13,956 bases of DNA from JAZMZS01 sp045580775 (lineage in GTDB: Bacteria; Bacillota; Clostridia; Oscillospirales; CAG-272): NCBI GenBank assembly GCA_045580775.1, contig JAZNOK010000033.1, positions 1 through 13,956 on the forward strand, given 5' to 3'. Positions 13,612 through 13,956 of this stretch are shown here, in pieces. Below the pieces are notes generated by a model. It saw only the letters and a program-made list of their open reading frames with translations. It was not told the origin of the DNA and did no database searches. Both the position numbers and the translations under genes were made by a program. Positions within the stretch are counted from its first letter, which is position 1. Each line of letters opens with the position of its first letter.

Positions 13612-13956
13612 CTTAGCCAAGCTTCTGCTTGGCACTTCTGGTGGAGCGTCCGCAACCAAGTGTGAACACTCCGATTGTGCTTGATTTAAGCCATCAAAAT
13701 AGTCATTGACCTCATCAACAAGCACATCGTCGATCTCAATCGGCTTTTCGCTGCCGTTAAGTATGATTCTGAACTTATCATCAAAGAGGTAGATGGCACC
13801 AACGAAGATGTTAATCAAACTACGCCGTCTGTGTATGTTGTTCAGACTCCCGTTCTTCAGCTTGTACAAGAAGTCAGTAACATCCTGCTCACTGAGAATA
13901 AACTGCTTGCTGATTTCCAAGGCGAGCTGTTCTTCCAGAGCCTTCTTTTCCTGCTG
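13594..13956 (-). CDS. Large serine recombinase, C-terminal fragment (start outside window)
   Basis: The frame is open from the right edge to a stop at 13594-13596, giving 120 residues. ISKQFILSEQDVTDFLYKLKNGS followed by RRRSLINIFVGAIYLFDDKFRIILNGSEKPIEI is the coiled-coil and C-terminal segment typical of large serine recombinases (resolvase/invertase type) of clostridial mobile elements. QQEKKALEEQLALE before it fits the coiled-coil approach. The catalytic N-terminal domain lies outside. The last residues (KIKDNR) come from the inverted-repeat arm, so the native tail may have been replaced. The DSHLVADAPP-like end (here CSHLVADAPPEVP) is past the conserved part. It would integrate or excise an element that extends to the right. 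Family call is confident; completeness is unknown. Confidence 0.85.
   Translation of the reverse strand, partial: QQEKKALEEQLALEISKQFILSEQDVTDFLYKLKNGSLNNIHRRRSLINIFVGAIYLFDDKFRIILNGSEKPIEIDDVLVDEVNDYFDGLNQAQSECSHLVADAPPEVPSRSLAKIKDNR
13616..13633. other. Short perfect hairpin at the recombinase 3' end
   Basis: GCCAAGC (13616-13622) and GCTTGGC (13627-13633) surround TTCT. It lies inside the last codons of the recombinase, directly next to the 21-bp inverted repeat, and may be part of the same inserted sequence. Confidence 0.5.

Overview
The window looks like chromosomal DNA of a Gram-positive gut anaerobe of the Clostridia, most likely Oscillospiraceae/Ruminococcaceae-like. This is an inference from consensus sigma-A promoters, strong AGGAGG-type ribosome binding sites, short intergenic gaps, Firmicute-type versions of the sugar-acid enzymes (SDR-type UxuB, short UxuA) and a large serine recombinase of the kind carried by clostridial mobile elements. 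No rRNA, tRNA or CRISPR array was seen.

Left part (1-5800). The window opens inside an AMP-forming acyl-CoA ligase on the minus strand (1-832, C-terminal part missing). It is divergent from an M20 amidohydrolase (1279-2631). Next come a short secreted-protein gene whose start codon appears to be ATA (2734-3210), an SDR oxidoreductase (3338-4075), a strong terminator, and a separately promoted PlsC-type acyltransferase with a C-terminal zinc ribbon (4506-5798), also followed by a terminator.

Centre (5912-10361). A hexuronate catabolic operon, uxaC-uxuA-uxuB-eda, has short gaps and a good ribosome binding site at each gene. It is preceded by a promoter and a roughly 360-nt leader with several operator-like palindromes. 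The enzymes convert glucuronate to fructuronate, fructuronate to mannonate, and mannonate to 2-keto-3-deoxygluconate. Eda cleaves the 6-phosphate of that product to pyruvate and glyceraldehyde 3-phosphate. The KDG kinase needed between UxuA and Eda, a transporter and a regulator are not in the window. A perfect 24-bp hairpin follows eda.

Right part (10497-13956). Base use becomes visibly richer in A+T. A minus-strand gene encodes an SF2 helicase fused to a C-terminal HNH nuclease (10720-12951). It stands alone and is a plausible single-gene anti-phage or DNA-restriction factor. To its right are a 640-bp non-coding stretch with strong RNA hairpins and a 21-bp inverted repeat. The last feature is the C-terminal end of a large serine recombinase (13594-13956, minus strand), whose final codons and stop lie inside one arm of that inverted repeat. 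This end is the part most likely to be mobile or horizontally acquired, and the helicase-HNH gene is the best candidate for an undescribed system.
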